64,000 nt of DNA from Kordia algicida OT-1 (GTDB lineage: Bacteria > Bacteroidota > Bacteroidia > Flavobacteriales > Flavobacteriaceae), in assembly GCF_000154725.1 (NCBI RefSeq), contig NZ_DS544873.1:1900727-1964726 (forward strand), in the 5' to 3' direction. The notes beneath the pieces are model-generated. The model did not search any database and had not been told where the DNA came from. It saw nothing but the letters and a program-made list of their open reading frames with translations. Positions within the stretch are counted from its first letter, which is position 1. Every line of letters begins with the position of its first letter. Position numbers and translations under genes: made by a program. This document shows positions 43,922 to 52,460 of the stretch, piece by piece.

Positions 43922-46566
43922 CGCTTCAACGTTACATTTCCTTTGATGATTCTTCCGTTTTCTAGCGTGAGTTTGTACCAATAATCTCCTGAAGGTAATG
44001 GCACTCCTTTATACGTTCCGTCCCATTCACTATCTGCTTTGATGTAGTTTAAATTTTTCCCGTAACGATCATACAATTCTATGGTAGCATTCGGATAATA
44101 TTCTTTTTGCAATAATTGCCATGTATCATTGATATTATCGCCATTTGGTGTGAAGAACTTTGGAAATCCTCCAACTAAAATCGTTTCCGCAGCAGCGTTA
44201 CATTCGCCACGACGAACAACAACATCATACACGCCAGGATAAATATTTACAAATTCGTTACTTTCTATAAAAGAGTTTCCTCCGTTTAGAGAATAACTGA
44301 TGTTTTCCTGATCGTTTTCTGCGGCAACAATAATTTTAATCGTATTTACATCTTGAAAATCATTAACTTCAATGCGCTCAATTTCCAGTGGCGGTTCTTC
44401 ACTAACCACATACAAAACTTCCTTTTCGCATCCTGCACTATTGGTCACTGTAACTGTATAGGTTCCTATTTCTGTAACCATAATGGAAGGTGTTGTTTCA
44501 TTGGTAGACCACAAATAGCTTGAAAAACTTTCCTCAAAAGCCAATTCAACAGCCGCGCCTTCTGCTCCACATAAAAATGCTTGCTGATCGCCTACTTCTG
44601 GCTGACCAACCACAGTGATGAGCACACTTCCAATAAATCCGCAGTTGCTTCCGTAGGAAACTCTAAAGTACAATTCGTCATTAGAACTTGCGTTTATAGG
44701 CGTAAAATCAGTCAATTGATTTTCTTGTAATAGCGCGTCATTTCTAGTATTGTACATGCTTATAGTTGCGCCAGAAAAGTCATTTTCTAGAGTTTCTTCT
44801 ATTTGTGAAACCGAAATGCTTGTACCATTTAATTCGCACACTTCAATAGTATCATATTCGCCCAAATTGGTTCCTGAATTTACTTGCAATCGCACTTGCG
44901 TAATCGTAAAACAATCTACATACGAAAACACACGCGCATACAATATTTGATTGTTTGTGGTATTTGCATAGAAATAATCGCTAATCATGTTTTCATTGAG
45001 TTGTGCGTCGTTTATATTTTCAAAAAACATCACATCAATATTGTCACTTCCATTATCTTCTTCAATTACTGTAATAGCTTCTTCTAAGTTAAAGATTGAT
45101 AAACCATCGCTATCATTTTCATCTACATCGCACTGTTCGAGTGTAAATACAGGCGCGATATTTGGTGTATCTTGAATGACTACGATTTCTGTAAATAGTT
45201 GATCGGGTGCGTTTGAAAATGTCACATTTGCGGTTACGGTGTACGACCCGACACTAGAAAAAGTATGTGTTGCATTGATTGCATTTGACGTATTTGCACT
45301 TCCTGAAGCTGGATCATCAAAATTCCAAGTGATTCCAGTGATATCATTTTCAGAAGCAACTGTGAATGTCGTTTGATCGCCTAAGCAAAAATTTTCAATG
45401 GTAGCAATACTTTCAAAATACGATTGTACCATAGCTGGCAATCCGAAACGAGAAAAATTAAATCCTAAATCAACACTTTGAAAGTCAAAATCGCAAGATG
45501 CTCCCAATAGGTTTGGCGAATTGATAGTTGATAAGTTTGAACCTGGTAAAGCGTGATAAATACGCTTATCCAATCCAAGTTGTAAACTTCCCGCCAAAGA
45601 AGGAATTACCTGAGCTTGTGCATAATCGTGAACAACGTATTTAGTATTTGCAACATCTGCGGCAGCAACATTGTATTGTTGAATTTGCATGTTTGCCAAA
45701 GAATTTTCTCCAAATAATTTACCAGAAGCATACAGACGTTGTGAGCTCGAAGAAAATTCTACACCATAAAACATAAGATCATCTGCTAAAAACTCTCCAT
45801 TTGTCACAAAACCTGTAGTCGAATCAAAATCATACAAGTACAAAGAACCTGCTTGCTCAGGCTCAAATAAGGTATGCGCAATGGCAAGCTTGTTGCCGTT
45901 AGGTGAAATTTTCATATTTCCTCTAATGTTTCTATAATCAGGAATTGATTGTGCTGTATTTGAAACTACAGGAATCGTGTTGACACCTGCCGCAGTTACT
46001 TTAAACGAAAAAAACTGATTGTTTCGGTGTGTAACTACCCAAAAATTTCCATCTGAACTTAAGGTAGAACTTACCTTCTCGGAAGTATTCGGTAATAAAT
46101 TTACATTCTTTAACGTTACTGCGCCCAATCCTGTGCCAAGCGACATATCAACAATAGAATAATTAAAACCATTACTTGGTCCGGCATTATTTCCATTGTA
46201 CGCATCCACCACATCTGTGGTAAAAATGTAAAAAATGTTATCGTTTCCAGGATTTGGAACAATGACACACGATTGTGTACTTGATAAACTTCCTATCAAA
46301 TCTGTTCCATTGGTCATTACATCATGCATACTGTTCCAAACGGTAACTCCATCTGTATAAAACAACAGTGAACCATTGGCATCAGAAATCGTTGAGCATC
46401 CTTCTAGTGTATCTACTTGTCCCGTATCTAAAATAATCGGTGTTCCCGTATTAAAATTTAGACCAGCATTGACTCCGAAAAACCAATTGGCAGTTTCCCG
46501 TTGTGCGCTTACCGAGATTGAAAAAAATAGGAGTATGCAAAAAAAATTTAGAGGATTTTTTTTCAT
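43918..46566 (-). CDS. T9SS type B sorting-domain protein with PKD domain
   Basis: The 882-residue secreted protein starts at the ATG 46564-46566, directly before the signal peptide MKKNPLNFFCILLFFSISVSA. The N-terminal ~380 residues form beta-propeller-like repeats (LEGCSTISDANGSLLFYTDG, GNMKISPNGNKLAIAH). A PKD-like domain lies at about 405-470 (ITWNFDDPASGS). Further beta modules lead to the type B C-terminal domain (FFTPNGDNINDTWQL, WDGTYKGVPLPSGDYWYKL). It is exported by the gliding-linked type IX system to the surface or medium. Confidence 0.92.
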   Translation of the reverse strand: MKKNPLNFFCILLFFSISVSAQRETANWFFGVNAGLNFNTGTPIILDTGQVDTLEGCSTISDANGSLLFYTDGVTVWNSMHDVMTNGTDLIGSLSSTQSCVIVPNPGNDNIFYIFTTDVVDAYNGNNAGPSNGFNYSIVDMSLGTGLGAVTLKNVNLLPNTSEKVSSTLSSDGNFWVVTHRNNQFFSFKVTAAGVNTIPVVSNTAQSIPDYRNIRGNMKISPNGNKLAIAHTLFEPEQAGSLYLYDFDSTTGFVTNGEFLADDLMFYGVEFSSSSQRLYASGKLFGENSLANMQIQQYNVAAADVANTKYVVHDYAQAQVIPSLAGSLQLGLDKRIYHALPGSNLSTINSPNLLGASCDFDFQSVDLGFNFSRFGLPAMVQSYFESIATIENFCLGDQTTFTVASENDITGITWNFDDPASGSANTSNAINATHTFSSVGSYTVTANVTFSNAPDQLFTEIVVIQDTPNIAPVFTLEQCDVDENDSDGLSIFNLEEAITVIEEDNGSDNIDVMFFENINDAQLNENMISDYFYANTTNNQILYARVFSYVDCFTITQVRLQVNSGTNLGEYDTIEVCELNGTSISVSQIEETLENDFSGATISMYNTRNDALLQENQLTDFTPINASSNDELYFRVSYGSNCGFIGSVLITVVGQPEVGDQQAFLCGAEGAAVELAFEESFSSYLWSTNETTPSIMVTEIGTYTVTVTNSAGCEKEVLYVVSEEPPLEIERIEVNDFQDVNTIKIIVAAENDQENISYSLNGGNSFIESNEFVNIYPGVYDVVVRRGECNAAAETILVGGFPKFFTPNGDNINDTWQLLQKEYYPNATIELYDRYGKNLNYIKADSEWDGTYKGVPLPSGDYWYKLTLENGRIIKGNVTLKR

Positions 46567-46636
46567 AGCGGTATAATCGGACAATAAAGTTATCCAAAAT
46601 ATTTACCGTATCAAAATAGAAACCAAATGAATTCAT

Positions 46637-46644
46637 TATTTTTG
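46637..46644 (+). promoter_or_regulatory. -7 box upstream of the phosphohexomutase
   Basis: TATTTTTG matches TAnnTTTG, 18 bases before the ATG at 46663. Confidence 0.5.
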
Positions 46645-46662
46645 TAGCTTAAATTTCTATAC

Positions 46663-48387
46663 ATGGCAAAGATTGATACTCAAATTTTGGACAAAGCAAC
46701 TGCATGGCTTTCTTCAAGTTTCGATTCAGATACACAGGCAAAAGTTCAACAACTTATCGATTCAGATCCAAAAGAACTCACGGAAAGTTTTTATAAAGAT
46801 TTGGCTTTCGGAACTGGTGGAATGCGCGGTGTTATGGGACCTGGCACGAATAGAATCAATAAATATACTTTAGGTAAAAATACACAAGGATTGAGTAATT
46901 ACCTAAAAAAAACATATCCAAATGAACAGCTTAAAGTTGCCATTGCGTACGATTGTAGACATAACAGTAAATCACTTGCACAAGTGGTTGCTAATGTGTT
47001 TTCGGCAAATGGAATTGAAGTGTATTTATTTTCAGATTTGCGTCCAACGCCCGAATTATCGTTTGCCGTAAAGTATTTAGATTGTCATTGTGGAATTGTG
47101 TTGACAGCTTCTCACAATCCGCCAGAATACAACGGTTATAAAGTATATTGGACTGATGGCGGACAAATTGTTCCTCCACAAGATGGTGAAATTATTGAGG
47201 AGATTAATGCCTTAGATTTTGCTCAAGTTCAGTTTGATGCAAATGCAGATTTAATTCACTTAATCGATACTGATGTTGATGAAGCCTTTATCAAGGCAAG
47301 CGTTGCCAATGCAGATTTTAAAGCACCAAATAAAGATGATGTAACTATTGTTTTTACCTCTTTACATGGGACTTCTATTACGATGATTCCCGAAGTTTTG
47401 AAACGTGCTGGTTACAACAATGTTCATATTGTAGAAGAACAAGCGAAACCCGATGGAGATTTTCCTACGGTAGTTTCACCAAATCCTGAAGAACCTGAAG
47501 CCTTAGAAATGGCGTTGCAATTAGCCGAAAAAACAAATGCAGATATTGTGATTGGAACGGATCCTGATAGTGATCGTTTGGGAATTGCCGTGCGCGATTT
47601 GGAAGGAAACATGATTCTACTCAACGGAAATCAAACGATGGTTGTGATGACCGATTTCTTGTTGCAACAATGGAAAAATAATAACAAAATTAACGGAAAG
47701 CAGTTTATAGGTTCGACAATTGTATCAACACCAATGATGACAACCTTAGGAAATGCATATGATGTTGAATGTAAAATTGGATTGACAGGTTTTAAATGGA
47801 TTGCCAAAATGATTAAAGATTTTCCTGAAATGGAATTTATTGGCGGAGGCGAAGAAAGCTTCGGTTTTATGACAGGCGATTTTGTACGTGACAAAGATGC
47901 AGTAACGGCTGCATTATTGGCATGCGAAATTGCAACGACAGCAAAAGCCAATGGAAGTTCATTTTATGCATCGTTAATTGACATGTATGTAGCACATGGT
48001 TTTTACAAAGAAAAATTGATCTCTTTGGTTAAAAAAGGAATTGATGGAGCCGCTGAGATAAAGCAGACTATGATTGACTTGAGAGAAAATTCATTAACAA
48101 CGCTTGACGGTTCAAAAGTAGTGCGAATTGAAGACTATCAAACATCTATGACAACTGACATTGAAGCTGGCACAAGCACGCCAATTTCGATTCCTAAATC
48201 AAATGTTTTGATTTATTACACGGCTGATGGCACTAAAATTGCAGCACGTCCGAGCGGTACAGAACCGAAAATTAAATTCTACTTTAGTGTAAATCTGCCA
48301 TTAGCAAATAAGGAAGATTTTGCAAACGTAGAAAAACAACTCGATGCAAAAATAGCTCGCATCGTACAAGAAATGAAACTCGACTAA
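46663..48387 (+). CDS. Phosphoglucomutase/phosphomannomutase family protein
   Basis: The 574-residue phosphohexomutase has the catalytic serine S150 in TASHNPPEYNG, metal loop GTDPDSDRLGI (D300, D302, D304), sugar-binding GGGEESFG near 395, and phosphate-binding RPSGTEPK near the C-terminus. It moves the phosphate of hexose phosphates between C1 and C6. The length fits the long PgcA/Pgm2-like type. It abuts the ABC exporter gene without a gap. Confidence 0.95.
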   Translation: MAKIDTQILDKATAWLSSSFDSDTQAKVQQLIDSDPKELTESFYKDLAFGTGGMRGVMGPGTNRINKYTLGKNTQGLSNYLKKTYPNEQLKVAIAYDCRHNSKSLAQVVANVFSANGIEVYLFSDLRPTPELSFAVKYLDCHCGIVLTASHNPPEYNGYKVYWTDGGQIVPPQDGEIIEEINALDFAQVQFDANADLIHLIDTDVDEAFIKASVANADFKAPNKDDVTIVFTSLHGTSITMIPEVLKRAGYNNVHIVEEQAKPDGDFPTVVSPNPEEPEALEMALQLAEKTNADIVIGTDPDSDRLGIAVRDLEGNMILLNGNQTMVVMTDFLLQQWKNNNKINGKQFIGSTIVSTPMMTTLGNAYDVECKIGLTGFKWIAKMIKDFPEMEFIGGGEESFGFMTGDFVRDKDAVTAALLACEIATTAKANGSSFYASLIDMYVAHGFYKEKLISLVKKGIDGAAEIKQTMIDLRENSLTTLDGSKVVRIEDYQTSMTTDIEAGTSTPISIPKSNVLIYYTADGTKIAARPSGTEPKIKFYFSVNLPLANKEDFANVEKQLDAKIARIVQEMKLD

Positions 48388-50220
48388 ATGGATTACATAA
48401 AAAAATTATCTCATTATATAATTCCCTATAAAAAGTATGCATATTTAAATATTTTCTTCAACATTTTGTATGCCTTATTCGGAACGCTTTCTTTTGTATC
48501 GCTCATGCCGATGTTGAAAGTATTGTTGAAAACGGCGGAGCCAATTACCGTAGAACCGATCAGAGAAACTTATAAAGGAATTAGAGGTTATGGAGATTAT
48601 TTAAATGATTATTTAAACTTTTTTATCACTCAAAAGGTAGAAGAAGATGGACAATATGCAGTCTTAATTTTGATGATTTGTATTGTTATTTCTACATTTT
48701 TACTTAAAAATGCCGCAGGTTACTTTTCAAATTTCTTTTTAGCGTACCTTAGAAATGGAATTTTAAAAGATATTCGAAATAAGTTATATCATAAAGTAAC
48801 CACATTGCCTGTCTCCTATTTTTCAGAAAAAAGAAAAGGTGACATTATTGCAAGAATTTCAGGAGATGTTAATGAAATTCAAAATTCGCTTTTGGCAATT
48901 TTAGAATTGTTAGTTCGAGAACCTTTAACCATCATTTTTACCATTATTGTGATGTTTTCTATCAGCGCTAAACTAACATTATTTGTATTTATTTTTATTC
49001 CAATTTCAGGATTTATCATTTCAAAAGTTGGTAAAAGTCTCAAAAAACATTCTGATAGAGTTCAAAAAGAAAATGGTGTTTTTCTTTCTATTTTAGATGA
49101 AACGCTTAACGGATTGAAAGTCATCAAAGGATTCAACGCCGAAAAACATTTCAATAATGCATTTAACAGCTCTACTTCCAAATTATATAAATATTCAAAT
49201 AACTTAGCACACAGACAAAATTTAGCTTCTCCAACAAGTGAATTTTTAGGAATCGTTGTAATTGCTGTTATTTTACTCTATGGTGGAAAATTAGTTTTGA
49301 TTGATAAAGTATTGACACCTGACCAATTCATTACATACATGGCATTAGCTTACAACATTTTGACTCCCGCGAAAGCGATTAGTAAAGCGAGTTACAAAGT
49401 AAAAGCAGGAAATGCTTCGGCTGATCGTGTATTGGAAATACTCAATACTGAATCTCCAATTACAGATGCTTTAGATGCTAAAGTAAAAGGCGAATTTACT
49501 TCTGAAATTCAATTGAATGATATTTCATTTAAATACGAAGACGAACTCGTACTCAAAAACTTCTCGCTAAAAATACCAAAAGGAAAAACGGTAGCGTTGG
49601 TTGGACAATCTGGAAGTGGAAAGAGCACGATTGCAAACCTTGTTACGCGTTTTTACGATGTAAATGAAGGAAGTATTGAAATTGATGGAGAAAATATCAA
49701 ATCGCTCACCAAAGCTTCGTTACGTGGTTTGATGGGATTGGTTACACAAGATTCTATTTTGTTTAATGACACCATTCGCAACAATGTAAAACTTGGAAAA
49801 CAAGATGCAACCGACGAAGAAGTGATTGAAGCTTTAAAGATTGCCAATGCTTGGGAATTTGTCAAAGACATTCCCGAACTGCTCGATCATAACGTTGGAG
49901 ATTCTGGTGTAAAACTTTCTGGTGGACAAAAACAACGTCTGAGCATTGCTAGAGCCGTTTTGAAAAATCCACCGATCATGATTTTGGATGAAGCTACTTC
50001 TGCCCTAGACACGGAAAGTGAACGTTTGGTGCAAGTTGCTTTGGAAAACATGATGAAAAACAGAACGTCGATTGTCATTGCACACAGATTGTCTACAATT
50101 CAAAATGCAGACATGATTGTCGTAATGCAAAAAGGTGAAATTGTGGAGCAAGGAACGCATGAAGAATTGATTCGAAACAATATGGTGTATACGAAATTGG
50201 TTCAGATGCAGTCGATTTGA
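48388..50220 (+). CDS. ABC transporter, MsbA-like (fused permease and ATPase)
   Basis: The 610-residue half-transporter has six membrane helices in the first 340 residues. The nucleotide-binding domain has Walker A GQSGSGKST, signature LSGGQKQRLS, Walker B IMILDEATSALD and the H-loop IAHRLST. MsbA-type proteins flip lipid A or other amphiphiles across the inner membrane. The ATG directly follows the stop of the mutase gene, so they are translationally coupled. Confidence 0.92.
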   Translation: MDYIKKLSHYIIPYKKYAYLNIFFNILYALFGTLSFVSLMPMLKVLLKTAEPITVEPIRETYKGIRGYGDYLNDYLNFFITQKVEEDGQYAVLILMICIVISTFLLKNAAGYFSNFFLAYLRNGILKDIRNKLYHKVTTLPVSYFSEKRKGDIIARISGDVNEIQNSLLAILELLVREPLTIIFTIIVMFSISAKLTLFVFIFIPISGFIISKVGKSLKKHSDRVQKENGVFLSILDETLNGLKVIKGFNAEKHFNNAFNSSTSKLYKYSNNLAHRQNLASPTSEFLGIVVIAVILLYGGKLVLIDKVLTPDQFITYMALAYNILTPAKAISKASYKVKAGNASADRVLEILNTESPITDALDAKVKGEFTSEIQLNDISFKYEDELVLKNFSLKIPKGKTVALVGQSGSGKSTIANLVTRFYDVNEGSIEIDGENIKSLTKASLRGLMGLVTQDSILFNDTIRNNVKLGKQDATDEEVIEALKIANAWEFVKDIPELLDHNVGDSGVKLSGGQKQRLSIARAVLKNPPIMILDEATSALDTESERLVQVALENMMKNRTSIVIAHRLSTIQNADMIVVMQKGEIVEQGTHEELIRNNMVYTKLVQMQSI

Positions 50221-50533
50221 AATGTTGAATGCTAAATTTTAAATGTTGAATGTTGAATGTTGAATTGCCGTGTGCTAAAAAACTACACTTCTTCAAATTA
50301 CAAAGCGTCACTTCGAACGTTTTTTCGCAATAAAATGCAGAAAAAATGTATTTCGATTACGCTCAATAGGACTATAGAAGTACTTTAAAAATACTATTTA
50401 TTAGTAGATCTCGATACGAAATTTTAATCTAAAACTCCACTCGATCTGACGTTGGTGGGATTCAAAAAATTTATAATCGTAAATCCCAATTCAAGATACA
50501 CTATTTTTTATTTCATACCTTTAAATTAAACCT
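50221..50533. other. Intergenic stretch with dispersed repeats
   Basis: This 313-bp stretch has no gene. It opens with ATGTTGAATG-type words (about 50221-50266) similar to the repeats at the window start. A CTCGATACGAAATTTTA segment (50409) and an ACTCGATCTGACG segment (50445) look like further dispersed elements. Near its 3' end a TACCTTTA (50516-50523) could be a weak -7 box for the sigma factor gene. Confidence 0.6.
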
Positions 50534-50572
50534 TTGCCACTTTACAAAGTCAAAGAGTCAAATAGAAAACAC

Positions 50573-51115
50573 TTGAATATCGTAGAAACAAGCCTTATTG
50601 AAGATTTAAAGAATCCGAAAACGCAGCAAAAAGCGTTTCGTCAGCTTGTGTCTACCTATAAAGAACGCTTGTATTGGCACATCCGTAGAATGGTAACAAG
50701 TCACGATGATGCCGATGATGTGCTTCAAAATACGTTTATTAAAGTATTTCGAAGTATTGATAAGTTTAAAGGAGATAGCAAGTTATATTCTTGGATGTAT
50801 CGTATTGCAACAAACGAATCGATTACATTTATCAATCAACGTGCAAAGAAATCTGGAATTTCCTCAGAAGAATTGCAAGATCATTTGGTAAATAATTTAC
50901 AGGCAGATGTTTATTTTGAAGGCGAGGAAATTCAGTTGAAACTGCAAAAAGCCATTGCTTCCTTGCCACAAAAACAGCAAATTGTGTTTAATATGAAGTA
51001 TTTTGATGACATTACCTATAATGAAATGAGCGAGATTTTAGATACTTCTGTGGGCGCTTTAAAAGCATCGTATCATCATGCCGTAAAAAAAATAGAAAAC
51101 TTTTTAACAGATTAA
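50573..51115 (+). CDS. ECF-type RNA polymerase sigma factor
   Basis: An ECF sigma factor of about 180 residues. Region 2 is at 20-85 (WHIRRMVTSHDDADDVLQNTFIKVFRSI and YSWMYRIATNESITFI). Region 4 is at 125-175 (LPQKQQIVFNMKYFDDITYNEM, TSVGALKASYHHAVKKI). I take the TTG at 50573 (NIVETSLIEDL) as start; another TTG at 50534 in the same frame would add 13 residues, and no ATG is available. It heads a three-gene unit with a membrane protein and a periplasmic sensor-like protein. Confidence 0.93.
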   Translation: MNIVETSLIEDLKNPKTQQKAFRQLVSTYKERLYWHIRRMVTSHDDADDVLQNTFIKVFRSIDKFKGDSKLYSWMYRIATNESITFINQRAKKSGISSEELQDHLVNNLQADVYFEGEEIQLKLQKAIASLPQKQQIVFNMKYFDDITYNEMSEILDTSVGALKASYHHAVKKIENFLTD

Positions 51116-51145
51116 ACCTTTTACTATATTTAGAGTCAAACTATT

Positions 51146-51676
51146 GTGAAAAAGAACGAATTACATAACGACAAATCAGCAGGATTTACAACTCCTAAAG
51201 ACTATTTCAATACTTTTGAAGACCGTCTTTTTGATACATTACATTCTGAAAGTATGCTTCCTGAAAAAGAAGGATTTAAAGTGCCTGATGCGTATTTTGA
51301 TGGTTTGGAAGATTCACTTTCTACTAAGTTATTCGCTAAAGAAGAAACCACAAAGGTAATTCCGCTACAGCGAAAGAAAAACTATTTTACATATATTGGA
51401 TATGCAGCCGCAGCTTGTATTTTATTTTTAGGAGTGATTACTTTTATTGGAAATTCAGATAGCAGTGAACTTTCTAACATTGATAACGTTGTAAATACAG
51501 AAATTAATTCATTTATAGAAAACGATTTGATCGCTTTGAATAATTATGAATTGATGAATGTGTATGAAGAAGAAAATATTGATGTTAGTACTATTTTTGA
51601 AGTAGATTTAAACGAAACAGAAACAATAGATTATTTGGAAAACAGCGCAGATCCTTACGATTTATTAATTGAATAA
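51146..51676 (+). CDS. Putative membrane-bound anti-sigma-like protein
   Basis: The 176-residue protein starts at a GTG (51146) and has one membrane helix (about 74-92, YIGYAAAACILFLGVITFIG). The N-terminal cytosolic part has two similar DYFNTFEDRLF/DAYFDGLEDSL motifs, and the C-terminal periplasmic part is acidic. I do not recognise a classic zinc anti-sigma fold. Its position right after an ECF sigma gene and its topology suggest sigma control. It overlaps no neighbour. Confidence 0.78.
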   Translation: MKKNELHNDKSAGFTTPKDYFNTFEDRLFDTLHSESMLPEKEGFKVPDAYFDGLEDSLSTKLFAKEETTKVIPLQRKKNYFTYIGYAAAACILFLGVITFIGNSDSSELSNIDNVVNTEINSFIENDLIALNNYELMNVYEEENIDVSTIFEVDLNETETIDYLENSADPYDLLIE

Positions 51677-51683
51677 TATACAT

Positions 51684-52136
51684 ATGAAATTATATACAAC
51701 ACTACTATTTTTGTGCTTTGGGCTTTTCATCGGAACAGCGCAAAGAGGAGAAAGTAAAGAGAAGATTAAAAAACTGAAGATTGCTTACTTTACGGAAAAT
51801 CTTAATTTATCTGCTGATGAAGCGCAAAAGTTTTGGCCAATTTATAACGCATTTGATGAAAAAAATCACGATTTGCGTGTAAAAGGTTTTTTGAAGATAA
51901 AAAGAGAAGTAAAAAACATGGATAACATGTCGGAAGCAGAAGCTTCTGAAATCTTGGTACGTTTGGAAGCTCTTGAAAAAGAAATGTACGAGAATAAAAG
52001 AGATTTAATGCAGAAACTTCGAAAAGTACTTCCTGCAAAAAAGATCATTCTATTGAAAAAAGTAGAACGTGATTTTAATAAAAAACTGATGAAACAATTC
52101 CGTGACAGACGAGGTAAACGAAAATCAATGCCCTAA
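51684..52136 (+). CDS. CpxP/Spy-like periplasmic protein, sensor of ECF sigma factor
   Basis: The 150-residue protein has a signal peptide (MKLYTTLLFLCFGLFIGTAQ). The long amphipathic helices that follow resemble Spy/CpxP-type proteins: ENLNLSADEAQKFWPIYNAF, MSEAEASEILVRLEALEKE, and LRKVLPAKKIILLKKVERDF. I choose the ATG at 51684 rather than a TTG 5 codons upstream. Homologues in this phylum are named sensor of ECF-type sigma factor. It forms a unit with the two genes upstream, and probably reports envelope stress. Confidence 0.85.
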   Translation: MKLYTTLLFLCFGLFIGTAQRGESKEKIKKLKIAYFTENLNLSADEAQKFWPIYNAFDEKNHDLRVKGFLKIKREVKNMDNMSEAEASEILVRLEALEKEMYENKRDLMQKLRKVLPAKKIILLKKVERDFNKKLMKQFRDRRGKRKSMP

Positions 52137-52180
52137 AAAACCTAGAATATTTTTATATTCTTAACCTATGCATTGATTAG

Positions 52181-52216
52181 AAAAGAGCATTTTTTTGTAA
52201 AGAAAATGCTCTTTTT
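52181..52216 (+). terminator. Terminator of the ECF sigma operon
   Basis: AAAAGAGCATTTT pairs with AAAATGCTCTTTT and is followed by T residues. Confidence 0.82.
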
Positions 52217-52345
52217 GTATTTAGTAATAATTTTTAATTTAAAAAAACACTACACTTTTAAACCTTTTGTCACAAACAAAGTCTAAAGTATAGAATAGTA
52301 AAAAGGTGATAATTTATCACTGTTTATATTTTTTGGTGATTGGTT

Positions 52346-52375
52346 AAAAGGAATGCTGTGCAAAGCATTCCTTTT
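52346..52375 (+). terminator. Second hairpin before the patatin-like gene
   Basis: AAAAGGAATGCT and AGCATTCCTTTT pair perfectly around GTGCAA. An in-frame ATG at 52353 lies inside this hairpin, which argues against using it as the start of the next gene. Confidence 0.7.
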
Positions 52376-52460
52376 ACATTTTAGGCTATTTTTTAAAATA
52401 CCTATACATAAGTATTTTTATTTTCAAAATTCATTTGTAGTTTTAAGAAAATTAGCACAG

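Noticed and set aside
52353-52460. 36-residue N-terminal extension of the patatin-like protein
   Set aside because: The ATG lies inside a terminator-like hairpin and the segment is not signal-like or conserved-looking.
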